Shown here in pieces: positions 54,710 through 64,000 of a DNA stretch of 64,000 nt. The stretch's first letter is position 1; each line of letters begins with the position of its first letter. Source of the stretch: Owenia fusiformis. Lineage: Eukaryota; Annelida; Polychaeta; Sabellida; Oweniidae. The stretch is taken from assembly GCA_903813345.2 (NCBI GenBank), contig CAIIXF020000009.1:6878030-6942029 (forward strand). The letters are read 5' to 3'. The notes below the pieces were generated by a model. It did not search any database. It saw nothing but the letters and a program-made list of their open reading frames with translations, and was not told the DNA's origin. The position numbers and the translations under genes are program-made.

Positions 54710-56187
54710 AATTATGTATGGTGCAGTCTATAGTATTACCCTATATTGCAAACTCAACATATTTCCAGGATAGTGTCGATGAAATAATAATTTTCATAAT
54801 TTGAATAATTCCAAGTAAATTCAGATCAAATAAAAGGTCATCGATCGGAAAATACCTTCATTGACCTTGAATCGGTTAACGGCATCCCCAAGTTCACAAA
54901 AATTTGAAAACAATGAATTATTTTTCTAATCCTCAAATGTAACATAAGCCAGATGAGGAAGTGTGGGATGTAGAATATATATCCAGCTGTATATCATATT
55001 GTCATTCTGAACTATAGCATCATCTGCTAATCTACGTGGAAACACACAGTTTTTTGTTATTGTAATAATTTCCTATATATCATACATACATCAACACGAG
55101 TTCATTTCATGACAATTTATCTTTTACGAAGGATGCTGGATGTTTTAACTTAGAGATGATAGGAATATAGCCTGTTTGATAAGTTATTTTTAAAAACTAC
55201 TTCAAATTTTTGCGAAAGGTTATCTAAAATATTTATTTGAGGACGGCTTGATGTGAATGATCAAAATGTTGAAGTGGAGTTTTAGATGTGAATATAATGG
55301 AAAACATAGGAAGGTAAGTTTAGAATTATTACATAAGGTAATGTCTATTGTTTAAAATGGTGCGTGCACCCTTTTAGCCATGGTGCATCTCTGGAGCCAA
55401 GGTGCTATAACGTATTCTATTCATGATTCTTATAGACTTTTATAGCATAATTTATATCAATTCCGATTGTTATTTATTTATGGTTGTAATATAGCTTCAA
55501 ACGATTTTTGATACATTGCTTTATTATCAGATTTTTACGCAAAATGATACTTTCATATAATACACCAGAGTTCCAGGGGTCCCCATTATACCATAACTTA
55601 TTATCCAAATGATTCAGTTTTGATATATAATTTTAGATTAGCAATCTGTAAATGTGGGCAATCAAATATATCTGTATAATATCAAATCAATTTTTCCGAA
55701 CAATTGGCATTTTCCATTTGTAAATGATGGAAATGTTCAAAACTAATCTTAGAAATTACTTGTTTAGCTAGTCTAGAATAATATATTACTTTTTGTATTT
55801 TTACTATGGATTAAATATTTTTTGGTCTGACTGATCAGATGATTATTTTTTATGCTATCTGTCGCTATTTTTTACATGTATGTTTTATGGTATTGATAAG
55901 TTTCATATTCAGTTATTCAAAAATTACCTATTGTTATTCTGGGGCATAGAAACCTGTTTTTTAGAAAACCAACATCTGTTTGAAGTGTCTATATTTTTAT
56001 CATGCATACATATATGCATCAAGTATTGAATTATTAGCAGTAAATAGTAATTTGTAAATTTGCTAAACGTGGCTTATCTGTTAACATGTGTTTTATTTTG
56101 AAAAATGATTTGTGAAGCTCAAGAGCTTATGTTTGAAGTATATTTGGATGGTTTTGTGTCAGGAACTTGGAATCTCCTCAATAAACT
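54710..56187. other. Unannotated AT-rich intron sequence
   Basis: No exon or repeat family recognised. Confidence 0.4.
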
Positions 56188-56525
56188 GTTTAATAAATGT
56201 GAATAGTTTTAATTTCGGGGAAATCGTGATACGAAAGTAAACGCTTGTTTTCATTCTAGGTCAGTATGACAATATGAAATTCTTTCCCTAGTCATTTTGT
56301 GGCAAATTTTTAATAAATGAAAACCAATATAGATTTCATGGAAATTATACAAAAGAAACGTTTAAATAAATGTGAATAGTTCAGCAAAATCATGATTGGA
56401 AAGTAAATTTTCATTTTTGTTCCCTGTTACTATGACAATATGAAATTATTTCCTGATCATTTTATAGCAGACTTCTAATAAATGAAAACAAATATAGATT
56501 TTTTGGAAATTATACAATAGAAGGA
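56188..56525. repeat. Direct duplication, about 171-bp unit, 2 copies
   Basis: AATAAATGTGAATAGTT, ATGACAATATGAAATT and AATAAATGAAAACnAATATA each occur twice about 171 bp apart, with moderate divergence. Confidence 0.8.
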
Positions 56526-57140
56526 TTGTTAAGTTTTATCTTAGATTTATACTTGTCTCATCTCTCACCCCCCCCCCCCCCTCCTCCACCTACTTTAATT
56601 TCATGCGTGAGATTTGTCAGAGGAGGTGTCACAAGGGGTTCAAGCAGGATTAAGTCCATAATGCTACAACTTCTGATAGTCTTGCTTCAAGCCCCCCCCC
56701 CCCTCTCTCCCTCTTGTAGTAGGTAACGGGGGGGGGGGGCAGGATCCTGAAGTAAGACTAATGTTCTGTACTCAAGTTGATGCCTATGTGCATGATCTCT
56801 GGATTATGTTAACAAGTGGATTGAATGTTCGAAGTGAGTTGTTGTTCATTCCAAGTCATGATTCTCACTATGATGCTATTTACATATAACACCTACGTTT
56901 CTAAAAACCATGACGTGTATTCATATAAATTGTTTTCATCGACCCACTTGTGGCTTTCATGTTTTTATGTTGGTATACATCATGGATGTATAAGTTCAAT
57001 CTAACCCCTTACCACAAACCTCAAAACAGAAATAAACTTTTTGCTCACTCCATAAACAGCACTTCATGAAACTGAACATATTGAAGAGATTCAATGTATA
57101 GCAAAAGCACAAAGGTCTTTAACTGACTTTTTGAAATTCA
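56526..57140. other. Homopolymer-rich stretch
   Basis: Runs of C (about 56568-56581 and 56693-56702) and G (about 56730-56738). No gene. Confidence 0.5.
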
Positions 57141-57375
57141 GGACTTAATATTGAGATAAGACAACTAAGGAAGCATCATTTTACTATAGGATAGACACAT
57201 ATACATGGTAAGTGTTTTGTCTCCTGAATTTATTTTGTATCTTGAATTGATTTCTCTCCTGAATTTGGTGTTTCTGGCATACGCCCATCTTTAAATGAAA
57301 ATCTGAACTTAATATTCAGATAAGATAACTAAGGAGGCATCATTGCTCCTAGGACAGGCACATATTAGTACATGG
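57141..57375. repeat. Direct duplication, about 163-bp spacing
   Basis: CTTAATATTGAGATAAGACA with CTAAGGAAGCATCATT recurs as CTTAATATTCAGATAAGATA with CTAAGGAGGCATCATT. Confidence 0.7.
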
Positions 57376-57495
57376 TTAGATTTTTTCTGAACAGTGAAAG
57401 GAAGTTGTAAAGATAGTGGCTGAAATGGCAAAGGTCCAGTAGCTCTTATTTTAACTAAACAACTTCACTAATTTGTGAAAATTATATTCTAGTGG

Positions 57496-57917
57496 TTAAG
57501 GACAGGGTGCATGTTGGGAAATTTTCTGCATTCCTCAATTGAGTCACATGTTATTTTTCAAACATGAATAACTCCTTCCCCACATTGTCTACATCTTCCA
57601 AGTTTGCACAAAGAGTGCACTTCTGTGCCTAGAAAAGCCTTGTGAGAAGGTTTGTTTTGTAAAATGTATAAAAAATGAGAAAATTCAGAGAAAAAAATTT
57701 CTGAAAATTTTCTGATTTTTTTCACTGAATTTTCTTGTTTTTTATACACTTTATCAAAACATTCTTCTCACAAGTCCTTTCTAGGCTCAGAAGTGCACTC
57801 TTTGTGCAAAACTGGAAGATAAAGACAATGAAGGGAAGGAGTGATTCTTGTTTGAAAAATAACATGTGACTCAATTGAGGAATGCAGAAAATTTCCCATC
57901 ATGCACCCTGACCTTAA
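57496..57917. mobile_element. TTAA-bounded foldback MITE, GGGTGCATG family, copy 2
   Basis: TTAA-GGACAGGGTGCATG at the left and CATGCACCCTGACC-TTAA at the right, 422 bp. Arms pair through ATTCCTCAATTGAGTCACAT and CACTCTTTGTGCAAA. Same family as 6526-6942 but better preserved. Confidence 0.9.
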
Positions 57918-59145
57918 GCATACACCAAGTGGTGTTTTCCTATGTTTAGATTTGTGGAATAGCATGATAGCACATCTAGTCAATGTAGAATTTACCATGT
58001 ACGAGTATAAACATTCATTTACTATACTCACTCTGTTGAAAGTTAGCCAAGTGAAAATCTGTAAAACAACAACATATTATTCTTGGGAAGCCAGCAAAAG
58101 TAACAGTAACAACCAAAGGGTGTACATCAGGACAAATTAATACAAAGGGACTTATTTTAAGACAGACTCAACTCAGCTATGAATGACACTTATAGGTGGA
58201 GACATACATTGCCAGATGAGTTTTTTAATGTAAATGACACCTGTGCGGAGTACTTTGGAGAATAAGTGTTATTGACACGGTTTAAATCCTGAAAGGTCAG
58301 ACGCTGTTCATATAGAATTGTAAAGGATATACCTACATACACATACAAACTTTACATTAGTTAAGCACGATTCGAGTTAGAGTGCCTTGCTTTTGACTTT
58401 GAAGTTTGATAATCGCTTGTCTTGCAAGCTAACTTATGAAGATCAAAGTTTGGCATATGTAAGGAAATTATGAAAAAATTGCCTAAAGGGATGAACTTTT
58501 AGACTTTAGATTAACTGCAGAAAACAGAATCAGTGAGTCAGTGAAAAAACTGGTAAGTTTTTCTTCTATTATAGAAAAAAAAATTGCAAAATATGAAATC
58601 ATGGAAGTTATACATGAGTAAACAAAAGTTGTATGAGGTCTTATGATAGTCAGTGGCGATTTTCCTGTTATGTTATAACATAATACATTAACATCAATTT
58701 GTTTAGATACTGATGTAACTTTGGGAATCTGCCAATACCTGACAGAGTATATTATATAAGATACCTGTATATTATATGTAATACTACTATATTTACTCAT
58801 CAATTAGTAAGGTGAAAATTTACAATTTATAACTGTTCTTTTATGTTTATTTATTATTATGAGTACTAGAATGTTATTTCACCTCATAATTACACATATT
58901 TCAGGCATGTATTCTAAGTCACCTAGGGTGTCAGTCAGCTTGGTTCATGTAAACGAAGCTCTCTTTTAAGAAGTAGAATCAAACTATGTTGGAAAGGGTT
59001 ATATTAAGGTTGATTTCATTTAAGATTGGCACCATATTTGGTAGGATTTCCTATGTTATGCCATGTCTGGTCAGAACTGGAAATACTGAGAAATTTATAG
59101 TTTACAATTGCATGATAAAAGGCAGTTGGAAATCTTTTAACATTT
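57918..59145. other. Unannotated intron sequence; dispersed repeat fragment at 58961-58999
   Basis: GAAGCTCTCTTTTAAGAAG at about 58961 is the module seen at 14926 and 32090. Otherwise nothing recognised. Confidence 0.45.
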
Positions 59146-59286
59146 TGTATATGAAGTATAGAACTTTTGGAAGTATTGTATATGAAATATAGAACTTTTG
59201 GAAGCATTGTATATGAAATATAGAACTTTTGGAAGCATTGTATATGAAATATAGAACTTTTGGAAGCATTGTATATGAAATATAGC
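59146..59286. repeat. 31-bp tandem repeat, about 4.5 copies
   Basis: TGTATATGAAATATAGAACT with TTTGGAAGCAT, almost identical between copies. All three frames on the complement remain open through it, so apparent proteins there are artefacts. Confidence 0.95.
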
Positions 59287-59851
59287 ACAATCCCTTATAC
59301 CATCTTCCATGACATGTCTGCCAGAGATTGGCAGGATCTGAAAGTAGGCCCACAAAGCCACAAGACATTTTCCAAAGCTAGAATGGTAAGATGATAAAGC
59401 TTCCTGAACATAGCAGCAAAACTGCTCAATGACAACACTCATAAACCCTCATTGATTTTCCAATAGTTGGTAGGTCATTCGAGAGATTAGCTGATTTACA
59501 GTGAAAAATCACTAAAATGGCTGCTGTAATAGATACGGCATATTGCTTTGTTTCAAAGTCCTTTCTGGTAAGGCGATTAACATGACAGGCTTTCTTAACT
59601 GTTTTCATTATACCCGCTGTTGACAGAAATATATTGAGCCTTTGATATGTCAGACTGCATACTAACTGTAAGCCCTGGGAATGAAAAATCGCTCTATGTG
59701 AATATTGTGAATGCAAATTAAGGCTAATATATTTTGTTGTTGCCCTGTAGGGGAATTAGAATCCACCCTGAATGTAAATCATTTCTAATGTTGTTATCAG
59801 AGTGGTATGTTTTATATTAAGATATTATTGCAACTCTGATTATGGATATGT
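59287..59851. other. Unannotated intron sequence
   Basis: Overlapping minus-strand frames of 87-101 codons run into the 31-bp array; I see no domain in them. Confidence 0.4.
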
Positions 59852-60130
59852 GATCGATGCATTGTGTGCTATTGATGCTTTGAGTGTATTTGATGCATTG
59901 AGTATAATAGATGCATTGAGTATACTAATTGATGTAATTGATGCATTGAGTGTAAATTGATACATTGGAAGTTATTGATGTATCGAGTGTTATTGATTCA
60001 TTGAGTGTAGTTGATGCATTGAGTATAATTGATGCATTGAGTGTAATTAATGCATTGAATTTAATGCATTGAGTGCAATTGATGCATTGAGTGTAATTAA
60101 TGCATTGAGTATAATTGATGCATTGAGTGT
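59852..60130. repeat. 18-bp satellite, ATTGATGCATTGAGTGTA
   Basis: About 15 copies of ATTGATGCATTGAGTGTA with variable length and substitutions. Confidence 0.9.
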
Positions 60131-61782
60131 TTTGACATTGTTTATATTGGTATATTGAGAATGCTTATATTTAATCAAAGCATTATTTTTTGTTGATTTG
60201 ATTTGATTGGAAACCTATTTTTATTGTGGGTTAGTTCTCTCAGTTCAAAACTGTTGTTCAGTATTCCTTACTGATGCACAGTATGCTGTAGCATCATATC
60301 AACAATTGTCTCCTGATGGAGAAGGGCCTGTCTCCCTATATCCTCTTACCCCTATAGTCACCATTTTGCCTAGATGCTCAGAATACAAATTATGTCTGAA
60401 TTAGAAGTACTTTCAGGAGCATAAATAGATGTAGATATAGCATAGCATAGTTAGATGATGGTGAACAGGTGTTATGTTAAATATGCCATCATTGCTATAG
60501 TAGTGGTTACACTGTATGAAGTGGGCTGAACCATGTTATCTCATGATGTGCTAAGATGCTGCAATGTGTTCTTCACATAAGTGGGGGTTGATGTGCTACT
60601 GTAGATTAGATTGCTCAGCTATTTTTGAAGATATTTCATTTTTAAGGGAGGATCGTGTTTATAGGTAGGATGGTACTTATGTTTCATAAATGTAGTTTTT
60701 ATAGACAGGGGATATTGATTACGATGATTTTACATATTTGTCATATGTGAGTCTAAGAATATGATATGCACTGAAGATGAGGTCCCAACATGTGGCTCTT
60801 GTCTTCGTCTTGAGATTTTCAACAATGGTTTGATCCTAGGTCTTTTCCAACTCAAAATTATGCAATAGTTCCTTCATGGTGAGGTCACACAGATCACAAA
60901 AACTTGGGATAATCTTTAGCTCCGATTCTCAAGTTCTCATGGTCAGGCATTTAAAGATTCGAAAAGACATGTATCTATATATTTGAGCAAATGGGACATT
61001 TTACAGGATGAAGGTTGACCATATCCCTGATACTGCAAACAACTACATCATTATAGATGTAAAATTCAAAAGGCGGTAGGTATACATTATGGGGTTTCAT
61101 TTCAAGACCATTAATTTTGATTTTGTCTTCCTCATAGCTCTAATTCAATGAATCCTGTTTCTCTAAGAAAACAACATCAATCAAACTGAATTGGCTGTTG
61201 TTAACTGAAAAGAAATTCAACCCTAAGTGGTATATCAAAAGAAAAGTAGCCCCCCTGGTATGATAATGGATGTCTTTTAGCTATATTCTTGTACCATATT
61301 CATTTGGTCAAACTCTGGTGATTTTGTTGCTAAGTTGAAATTATACGGAATGGGAATCAGGTAGAATGATTTAGTCCCTTATTAGCCAGAAAAAATGTAA
61401 TGTGAATATGTAATGTATGTCCAGATTGTACATACATATGTGCCTTTTTAGAGTTGATATTGCAAATGTGCAATTCCTATTAGGAATACACCTATTCAAA
61501 ACTTCATAAGGGTTACAAATTTTTCCAGGGAGAATGATGCATTTACGGTATTTATAAAAATCAAAGAAATTCAATAAAATTTATCTATAAAACTTTTTTT
61601 TTGATAATTTTAATCAGTAACAAAAATAATGTTTTGTATCTATTTTGCATATTCCTTTATCTTAAAGGAGCGCCAGGTTAATTTCATTTTCGGTGGAATG
61701 ACATCATACTCTGTTAAAAGTGTTGAAGGACATATAGAGTGTAATAGACTGGATGTCCTGTTTATGGAATGTTAATGCTGTT
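60131..61782. other. Unannotated intron sequence
   Basis: A 65-codon frame at 60207-60404 has no donor or acceptor that I trust. Nothing else was recognised. Confidence 0.4.
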
Positions 61783-62100
61783 ATGCTTATTTTCACACTT
61801 TCCATGCTTATTTCCCTCAATCTGCTTATTTCCTATATTTTCTATGCTTATTCCTCATCCTTTCATTGCTTATTTCTCATATTTTCTATGATTATTCCTC
61901 ATCCTTTCATTGCTTATTTCTCATATTTTCTTGGCTCATTTGTCACACCTTTAGTTCCTATTTCTCAACACTTTCAATGCCTATTTCTCATATTTTCTTC
62001 ATCTTGATTCACAAGGTTTCAAATGCTCCAACTTCAACTTGTGTTATAATACCTTGGAAGTCAAAGATGTATTTTCTTTGCTTATTTCTCATACTTTCTC
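61783..62100. repeat. Pyrimidine-rich degenerate tandem repeat
   Basis: GCTTATTTCTCATATTTTCT and ATTCCTCATCCTTTCATT alternate, with units of about 40-45 bp. The run is best preserved at 61850-61940 and decays to the right. Confidence 0.8.
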
Positions 62101-62940
62101 TTAAACAGATGATATTTTGAGCAATTTTGAATCAAGAGGCTTTAAAAATTTAAAAGTTAAAAGTTTTTTTTCAAAATGACGTTCTTTGCATTTAAAACTT
62201 TGAGATTGTTTGTCTTTTTAAGACGTTTTCAACTGAAATTTTTATCAGTATTATAAGCCTATTGGACATGATCAAAGACATTTTTGAGAAGGATGCTTGG
62301 GGTAATGAATTTGTCATTAAGGGATATGAAAAGAAAATCCTCAGAGTGGAATAATTAGAGTCTCAAAATAGGGAGTAAAATAAGACAAGCATACAAGGAT
62401 ATATTCAAGTAAAGAAGATGTTAATGTAAGGTTACAGCGACCTTCTCCCCAAGGCTGTTATATATTTCCCATGGTGGCAATTAATAGTTGATATATTATT
62501 ATAGGTGATATGAAAAAACAACTTGCTTCTTTGAATTCAGTTCATTTGTCATTGAAATAAGGAAAGAGAGTTCAAAATTCGGGAAATTGGAGAATAGCAT
62601 TTGGAATCCGAATTATTGTTTACATTTCGAGTGTTTATATGTGGTTGTATGCCTTTCTAAGGAAGCACAGTACAGGCTATTATTTGAATTTGATTCGAAA
62701 TTGTTTGCTCTTTTTGAAAGATGAGTACTTTAAGAAGATTGATTGAATTGTCGAGAATTCAACAAAGGTTGTTTTGTACTTTGAAGGGACATAAAATTGA
62801 AGTTATAAAGCAGTGTGAAATCTATTTTTAAAGTTTAGGAGCTCCAGGAGTTTAGACAACAGCATACAATAGAGACCAACTGAAACAAATAGTCAAAGTT
62901 TATTTTGGGATTAATATATCACATTGTTATCAGACTGTTC
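62101..62940. other. Unannotated intron sequence
   Basis: No exon or repeat family recognised. Confidence 0.4.
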
Positions 62941-63260
62941 ATTCTGCACACAATAAAGAATCAAACGAGATACACTTCAGAGACTGGATTAAGGTAATGG
63001 TAGTGTTTCTCATCAGGATTTGGTGCTAAGTTGGTATAGTTATACTCCTTTAATAATCATGAATGGGTGCATTTAAATGGGTGCTCTTTCTGCACACAAT
63101 AAAGAATCAAACGAGATACACTTCAGAGACTGGATTAAGGTAATGGTAGTGTTTCTCTACAGGATTTGGTGCTAAGTTGGTCTAGATATACTCCTTAATC
63201 ATGAATGGGTGCATTTTAAATGGGTGCAAATAGGTTTTCAAGTTAGTGCAAGACTGTTAG
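62941..63260. repeat. Direct duplication, 146-bp unit, with GGGTGCA words
   Basis: TTCTGCACACAATAAAGAAT and GACTGGATTAAGGTAATGGT occur at about 62942 and again about 63088. Each copy ends in ATGGGTGCATTT words of the GTGGGTGCA family. Confidence 0.85.
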
Positions 63261-63446
63261 TGGGTGCAGCTGGCTAACTTCAATGTTGAGGGGATCACCG
63301 AACTACCAGTATATAAACACTCAAAAACTCTATACAGTAAAATCTATGTGAGTGGAATACCATTAGTCAGCAAAAGTGTTCTACTTGGGAGGTGTTCCAT
63401 TTATAGAGGTTCGATTAACATTAAGTCAGTGGGTCATAAAACTGTG

Positions 63447-63853
63447 AGGTGTTCTACTTACAAAGGTGTTTTACTTATAGAGGTGTTCTACTTACAAAGG
63501 TGTTTTACTTATAGAGGTGTTCTACTTACAAAGGTGTTTTACTTATAGAGGTGTTCTACTTACAAAGGTGTTTTACTTATATAGGTGTTCTACTTACAAA
63601 GGTGTTTTACTTATAGAGGTGTTCTACTTATAGAGGTGTTCTACTTACAACAACAACAGTGTTTTACTTGTAGAGGTGTTCTACTTACAAAGGTGTTTTA
63701 CTTCTAGAGGTATTCTACTTACAACAGTGTTTTACTTTCAAAGGTGTTCTACTTACAACAACAACAGTGTTTTACTTACAAAAATGTTCTACTTACAACA
63801 GTGTTTTACTTTCAAAGGTGTTCTACTTACAAAGGTGTTCCATTTGACAGGTT
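63447..63853. repeat. 17/34-bp tandem repeat just before an exon
   Basis: Alternating AGGTGTTCTACTTACAA and AGGTGTTTTACTTATAG, two 17-bp halves making a 34-bp unit. It ends about 56 bases before the acceptor at 63909, with occasional CAACAACAACAG inserts. The same AGGTGTTC word appears in dispersed copies elsewhere. Confidence 0.95.
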
Positions 63854-63909
63854 TTGCTGTAGTTGATTTCAAACAAATGTTTATAATGTTTATGTTTGTG
63901 TATTTTCAG

Positions 63910-64000
63910 CCTTGTGGCATTGGGAGTCAACCAGGGTCCCTCTCAAAGATGTTCCAGACTCCAGCCAATGGTTATGACAGGGTCCCCCATGTAGATGAAA
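63910..64000 (+). CDS. Second exon of the unrecognised gene, cut by the window end
   Basis: The acceptor is GTGTATTTTCAG. The frame in phase 0 reads PCGIGSQPGSLSKMFQ, then TPANGYDRVPHVDE, and stays open to the end of the window. It matches the phase of the exon ending at 46163, and both are polar with Pro, Ser and Thr, as in a disordered N-terminal tail. The GC content (above half) contrasts with the AT-rich intron. I do not recognise the family. Confidence 0.6.

Noticed and set aside
59016-59442. Overlapping minus-strand frames with repeated FHIQCFQKFYISY
   Set aside because: They run through the 31-bp array in all three frames; a low-complexity artefact.
60207-60404. 65-codon frame in the large intron
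   Set aside because: Partly exon-like composition, but no paired splice sites and no recognisable domain.

Overview
This window is animal nuclear DNA: AT-rich, with few genes and many repeats. Its short exons are bounded by GT/AG splice sites, and it carries a Ty3/gypsy LTR retrotransposon and many kinds of terminal-inverted-repeat (TIR) elements. I see no bacterial, plasmid, organellar or phage feature and no CRISPR array. The repeat content suits a marine invertebrate, perhaps a mollusc or another lophotrochozoan, but nothing here fixes the phylum.

Host genes. I can support two, both on the + strand and both in the right-hand part. (1) 38548-41556 holds four exons that splice in phase into the N-terminal half of an AN1-type zinc-finger protein most like ZFAND2 (AIRAP/AIRAPL). 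(2) 45996-46163 is a first coding exon ending in a perfect GTAAGT donor. It is phase-compatible with an exon at 63910, opened by a TTTTCAG acceptor and cut by the window end. I do not recognise that product. Their joint intron would be about 17.7 kb.

Main mobile element. 46345-53366 (minus strand, inside the large intron and antisense to the gene) is a complete, apparently intact LTR retrotransposon. It has two 830-bp LTRs that read as identical, a 4-bp target duplication (ttag), an 18-nt tRNA-Pro-type primer binding site, a polypurine tract and one 1663-residue Gag-Pol frame. The domain order is Gag, zinc knuckle, protease, integrase, GPY/F module, reverse transcriptase, RNase H. Integrase comes before reverse transcriptase, the Ty1/copia order, although the sequence is Ty3/gypsy. 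That is the signature of the Gmr1 clade.

The rest. From 1 to about 38500 I find no convincing host exon. The space is filled by non-autonomous DNA transposons and satellites. Readable target duplications sort the transposons into groups: 5-bp duplications with CAGG..GTAGCCAG-type ends (5038, 26643, 35699, 54546; 7561 is related), 6-bp (776 and 1452), 8-bp (33411), TAA (10770) and TTAA-bounded long foldbacks (5392, 6526, 13131, 16880, 57496). Tandem arrays have units of about 17/34, 18, 31, 32, 42/84, 57, 79 and 162 bp. Two degenerate tRNA-like sequences and two CCAAT/CRE clusters are also present.

How it fits together. The two genes are in the same orientation, 4.4 kb apart, with no sign of functional linkage. 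Most of the window's history is repeated transposon insertion, including insertions inside older repeats (10770 inside a 42-bp satellite; the LTR element inside an AGGTGTTC-type repeat).
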